From: Streptomyces alboniger
GTDB lineage: Bacteria > Actinomycetota > Actinomycetes > Streptomycetales > Streptomycetaceae
Length of the DNA: 64,000 bases
Direction: 5' to 3'
Assembly (NCBI RefSeq): GCF_008704395.1
Contig: NZ_CP023695.1
Location: 496,001 to 560,000, forward strand
In this document: piece after piece, positions 60,651 to 64,000 of the stretch
Position numbering within the stretch: the first letter of the stretch is position 1
Layout: each line of letters starts with the position of its first letter
Notes under the pieces: model-generated
What the model was told of the DNA's origin: nothing
Seen by the model: the letters and a program-made list of their open reading frames with translations, nothing else
Database searches by the model: none
Translations under genes and position numbers: made by a program

Positions 60651-63259
60651 GCGGGGTCTCCTTCGCTGCTGTCCCTGCCCGGTACGGGCCCTGAGATGTC
60701 GGGGACCGAACCGACGACACCAGGGCGCGGACCGCCGCCGCGTGCCCAGCCGTCGCGGTAGGCGGTCATGCGATCGCGCACCTGCTCGGGGCTGCGCTGC
60801 TCGTCTGCCCTGTCGTCCGTGGGGCCCCCCGCGTCGGCGGAGTGGCGCTCACGAAGTTGAGGGGCAAGACTCGCCTGCCGTAAGCGGCGGGGCAGTGCGT
60901 CCGCCGCTTCCTGGGCGTCCGCGCTCGCGATATCGAGTTCCTGGTCCCCGGCGCTCGCTACATCCCCCTCTCGGATATCGGTGCTCGCGATGTCGAGCGA
61001 TCCGGCGTCGTACGGCCGGCACACGTACGGCCCGTCATCCCGGCCCCTCGGGGGCCGTAAGGCGGTGACACCTGGTGGTGGGGGTTGCGTCGCAATCGGC
61101 AAGGCGGGGTGGGATGCGGCAGCCGGAACGGGAGTGCCGTTCATGCGCCGCCCCGTGTGCGCCTCCGCGTTCTCCGCCGTGACGCTGTGCAGCAGTGCGG
61201 TGGGCAACAGCACGACCGCGGTGGTCCCTCCGTAGGGAGATGTACGCAGCTGCACCTTGATGCCGTGCCGAGCGGTGAGCCTGCTGACTACGAAGAGCCC
61301 CAGTTGGTCGCTGTCGAAGAGGTCGAGCGCTTCGGAGTGCTCGATGCGGCGGTTGGCCTCGGCGAGCATGTCCGGCCCCATGCCGAGGCCGCGGTCCTCC
61401 ACTTCCAGGGCGTAGCCGTTGCCGACCGGTTCACCGCTGACGCGCACCTTGGTGTGGGGCGGAGAGAACTGCGCGGCGTTCTCGACGAGTTCGGCCAGGA
61501 GGTGCGTGAGGTCGGCGACCGCTGTTCCGAGGACCGAGGCCGTGGGGAGCTGGCGAACCTCCACGCGCGCGTAGTCCTCGACTTCGGAGACCGCCGCGCG
61601 GACCACGTCCGTCAGGGACACCGGCATCCTCCATGCCCGGCCCGGTGCGGCTCCGGAGAGGATGATCAGGCTTTCCGCGTGACGTCTCATCCGGGTCGTC
61701 AAGTGGTCGAGGCGGAAGAGGTCGCTGAGTTCGTCGGGGTCGTCGGCCCTGCGCTCCATGGTGTCGAGGAGGTTGAGTTGGCGGTGCACGAGGATCTGGC
61801 TCCTGCGGGCCAGATTGACGAACACTCCGGAAATCCCGCTGGCGAGCTCCGCACGCTCGATCGCCGCGTGCAGCGCCGCCCGGTGGACTGTGTCGAGTGC
61901 TTCGGACACCTGCCCGGTCTCGTCCTCGACGGGCGGCCTCGGCGGTGCCTCTGCATGGATGTCGATCTCCTCCCCGGCACGCAGCCGCCGCATGGCGTTC
62001 GGGAGCTTGCGGCGAGCGATCTCCAAGGCGCCGTTGCGCAGACTGACCAATTCGATGACGAGGCCTCGGCCGATGCGTACGGAGATGACCAGGGAGGCGG
62101 CGACGGCTGCGAGGCCGAGAAGAACGGCGGCGCCCGCCGGGGTGAGCACGCCGTGGGTGAACGGATCGGTCCGGTCCACGGCGCCGCTGTCCGCCGATTC
62201 CTCGATCTGGTGGAGTTCGTTCCGCACGGCTGCGTAAGTCCTTCCCCAGCCGCGCGCAGGAGCTGCAGCCAAGGCCTCGCGGCCGGGCTCCGCGGCCAGC
62301 ACCTTGTCCTCGACCGCCTGTAGGTCGCCGTACTCGCTTCCCTCCTCTAGGCTGCGCCACGCGGCTCGCTCGGGCCCACGGAGGTCCGCGACCGCCGCTT
62401 GGCTCAGGGCCCTGCGGGTGTCTACGGCACCGGTGAACAGCCGGAGCCGCTTGCCGTCCAGCGTGCCGAACCGCCGTGCCGCCGCGAGCACGGCGTCCTC
62501 GCGAGCCAGCATCTCGCTCGCCCTGGAGAATTCGAGCAGCACGCGCGCGTGGGAGCCCGGTTCGGAGTCGTGCATACCAGTGAGCGCGCCACCCACGGCG
62601 AAGGCCTGCGAGATCGTTTTCGTGTACTGGGTGTACACCGCGTCCCAGCCCTTACGACGGTCCAGTACGTCGGTCCGCAGGGAGCGCAGGTTCTCGGCCC
62701 CATTCACAAACGCGCCGAGTCGATCCACCACTCCTGCCGGCAGTCCCGCTCCGTCGGCGACGGTCCGATGGTCGCCCAGGCGCAGCTTGGCCACGGCCCG
62801 GTCCGTACGCGTCGCCTGCTTCTCCAGTGCCTCACCACGGGCGGCGCCGCGTTCGGTCGCGTACCGCACGGCGGCGGCACGTTCCGCCTGGAGCGAGGTC
62901 AGGGCCGCGTCTACAGGGGCCCGCACTTCGGCGTGCACGCGCTGCAACTGCCGCAGGCGTGCCACGTCCTGTGCCGTACTGACCGTCGCGTATCCCCAAA
63001 GGGCGAGCAGCGAGACGACCGGCACCATCAGCAAGCACACGATCTTGGCGCGTACGGTGCGGGGCCGTACACGCCACCGCCCCGCGCGCGGGGGCATTTC
63101 CTGATGGTGCGGGCCGGTGAACTTCTTCTCCTTGTCGGAAAGTTCGTCGGCGGGCGGCCCGGCGTGGGCGCGGCGGCCGCGTGCCGGTGGCGACGGCGCG
63201 GTGCCGTCGTCGGAGTCGAGGTCCGGGTCAGGGTCTTGGTTTCTACGGGATGTACGCAT
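60647..63259 (-). CDS. cvnA: Conservon sensor histidine kinase-like protein CvnA, with two TTA codons
   Basis: An 870-residue membrane sensor. A charged disordered start is followed by a membrane segment near residue 72 (IVCLLMVPVVSLLALWGYATV), an extracytoplasmic NIT-type helical domain, a second membrane segment near 370 (GAAVLLGLAAVAASLVISVRI), a HAMP-like linker and an ATPase domain (LAELVENAAQFSPP; DRGLGMGPDML). The C-terminal 170 residues are disordered. TTA leucine codons occur at 61058-61060 (codon 734) and 60881-60883 (codon 793), so full-length product should need bldA tRNA. First gene of cvnABCD. Confidence 0.94.
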   Translation of the reverse strand: MRTSRRNQDPDPDLDSDDGTAPSPPARGRRAHAGPPADELSDKEKKFTGPHHQEMPPRAGRWRVRPRTVRAKIVCLLMVPVVSLLALWGYATVSTAQDVARLRQLQRVHAEVRAPVDAALTSLQAERAAAVRYATERGAARGEALEKQATRTDRAVAKLRLGDHRTVADGAGLPAGVVDRLGAFVNGAENLRSLRTDVLDRRKGWDAVYTQYTKTISQAFAVGGALTGMHDSEPGSHARVLLEFSRASEMLAREDAVLAAARRFGTLDGKRLRLFTGAVDTRRALSQAAVADLRGPERAAWRSLEEGSEYGDLQAVEDKVLAAEPGREALAAAPARGWGRTYAAVRNELHQIEESADSGAVDRTDPFTHGVLTPAGAAVLLGLAAVAASLVISVRIGRGLVIELVSLRNGALEIARRKLPNAMRRLRAGEEIDIHAEAPPRPPVEDETGQVSEALDTVHRAALHAAIERAELASGISGVFVNLARRSQILVHRQLNLLDTMERRADDPDELSDLFRLDHLTTRMRRHAESLIILSGAAPGRAWRMPVSLTDVVRAAVSEVEDYARVEVRQLPTASVLGTAVADLTHLLAELVENAAQFSPPHTKVRVSGEPVGNGYALEVEDRGLGMGPDMLAEANRRIEHSEALDLFDSDQLGLFVVSRLTARHGIKVQLRTSPYGGTTAVVLLPTALLHSVTAENAEAHTGRRMNGTPVPAAASHPALPIATQPPPPGVTALRPPRGRDDGPYVCRPYDAGSLDIASTDIREGDVASAGDQELDIASADAQEAADALPRRLRQASLAPQLRERHSADAGGPTDDRADEQRSPEQVRDRMTAYRDGWARGGGPRPGVVGSVPDISGPVPGRDSSEGDPA

Positions 63260-63319
63260 GGCCTCCTCGCTCGTATGTGGGTCGGGGCGTCACGCCGTGG
63301 CCGCCGCCTGGGCTCGCCG

Positions 63320-64000
63320 CTATCGGGCCGCGGCCCGGACCGGTCGCTGGGCGGACGCGGAGGCCTCTCGCTCCCCCTCTGTGGGGGACAGCGCGACGAA
63401 AGCCAGAGTCAGGAACAGATAGGACCCGAGGCCGACGGCGAGGGGGAAAATGAACTGCATCGTCGTGGCTCCGGGCAGGGCGGCTTCGGAGGGCGTGACG
63501 CGCACACTGACCGCGAGCATCCCGGTGTAGTGCATGCTGCTCACCGCCCCGCCCATGAGAAGCGATGCCCCAGCGACCGCGAGCGCCGATTTGATATTGA
63601 GTGCGGCCCACAAGGCGGCGGTCGCCGCGACGACGGCGAAGACTACGGAGAGGCCGACGAGCACGGGGTCGTACCGCACGTCGCCGTGCAGGTGCAGGGC
63701 CGCCATGCCCAGGTAGTGCATGCTCGCGACACCCAGGCCCGTGGTGAGCCCGCCGAGCGCGAGTGCCCGCCCCCGGACCCGGCCGTACCCGACGGCGAAG
63801 ACACCGGCGCCCACGACGGCCATAGCGACCAGGAGGCTCAGGGTGGTCAGCGGCACGTTGTAGTGGATCTCCGTGCCGGTGACTCCGAAGCCGAGCATCG
63901 CCACGAAGTGCATCGTCCAGATGCCGGTACCGAGCGCGGAGGCGGCGGTGATGAGCCAGTTCCTGCGTGAACGCCCCGAGGCGCCCAGCGCACGGACGGT
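63320..64000 (-). CDS. MHYT-domain membrane signalling protein (5' end cut by window)
   Basis: At least 227 C-terminal residues of an integral membrane protein with MHYT repeats: MHFVAMLGF, MHYLGMAAL and MHYTGMLAV, each within a membrane segment, plus further hydrophobic segments. MHYT domains are thought to bind copper and to sense oxygen, CO or NO. No catalytic domain follows before the stop, so this is a stand-alone sensor. It lies 60 bases upstream of cvnA on the same strand and could feed a signal into the conservon. The start lies outside the window. Confidence 0.88.
   Translation of the reverse strand, partial: TVRALGASGRSRRNWLITAASALGTGIWTMHFVAMLGFGVTGTEIHYNVPLTTLSLLVAMAVVGAGVFAVGYGRVRGRALALGGLTTGLGVASMHYLGMAALHLHGDVRYDPVLVGLSVVFAVVAATAALWAALNIKSALAVAGASLLMGGAVSSMHYTGMLAVSVRVTPSEAALPGATTMQFIFPLAVGLGSYLFLTLAFVALSPTEGEREASASAQRPVRAAAR

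Overview
The window comes from the chromosome of a high-GC actinomycete, almost certainly a Streptomyces. The supporting signs are very high third-position GC, many GTG and TTG starts, an AfsR/SARP regulator with NB-ARC and TPR domains, a complete cvnABCD conservon, DUF6397 and DUF742 proteins, FprA with an iron box, and TTA codons confined to one regulatory gene (cvnA). No rRNA, tRNA, CRISPR array, insertion sequence or prophage was seen. Both ends cut genes: a molybdopterin oxidoreductase subunit on the left and an MHYT-domain membrane protein on the right.

Layout. 1-3723: a three-subunit PaoABC-like molybdenum aldehyde oxidase, divergent from a TetR gene with a paired palindromic operator between them. 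3686-4648: a TPR-like protein resembling the sensor half of an XRE regulator. 4843-7505: a DJ-1/PfpI, TetR, aldehyde dehydrogenase operon. 7543-13823: a VanX-like dipeptidase, a large SARP regulator, a histidine phosphatase and iron-boxed fprA. 14092-18057: a tight operon of an unrecognised protein, a MoxR-type ATPase and a DUF2201-like metallopeptidase/VWA protein. 18103-20967: katG divergent from a Fur-family gene. 21006-25066: an acyl-CoA dehydrogenase, PadR, YjbQ and a flavin monooxygenase.

25015-33884 reads as one catabolic island for poly-3-hydroxybutyrate or 3-hydroxybutyrate. It has a secreted depolymerase, a GAF/PucR regulator, an MHS-type transporter, 3-hydroxybutyrate dehydrogenase, a frameshifted secreted-type esterase/oligomer hydrolase and a two-subunit 3-oxoacid CoA-transferase. 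The B subunit has a TGA in place of a codon near its usual start. Two lesions in one pathway suggest decay or sequence error.

34010-42734: an MltG-like transglycosylase, an ABC exporter divergent from MarR, a large FAD/4Fe-4S D-lactate dehydrogenase-type oxidoreductase, a Tat-exported GH109-like protein and an L,D-transpeptidase lipoprotein. 43005-50889: the most unusual block, two tandem heterodimeric ABC exporters. In each pair one subunit has lost Walker A but kept LSGGQ, and the partner has kept Walker A but lost LSGGQ. A 42-bp tandem repeat lies between the pairs. 50931-57151: a DUF457-like membrane protein, a DUF3516-type helicase, TesB, an AlkZ-like winged-helix protein and a TPR protein. 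57179-64000: DUF6397, an orphan roadblock protein, a PPOX/F420 oxidoreductase, cvnDCBA and the MHYT protein.

All calls come from reading the sequence and from family knowledge; no database search was run. Operons and regulators are inferred from spacing, overlaps and palindromes.
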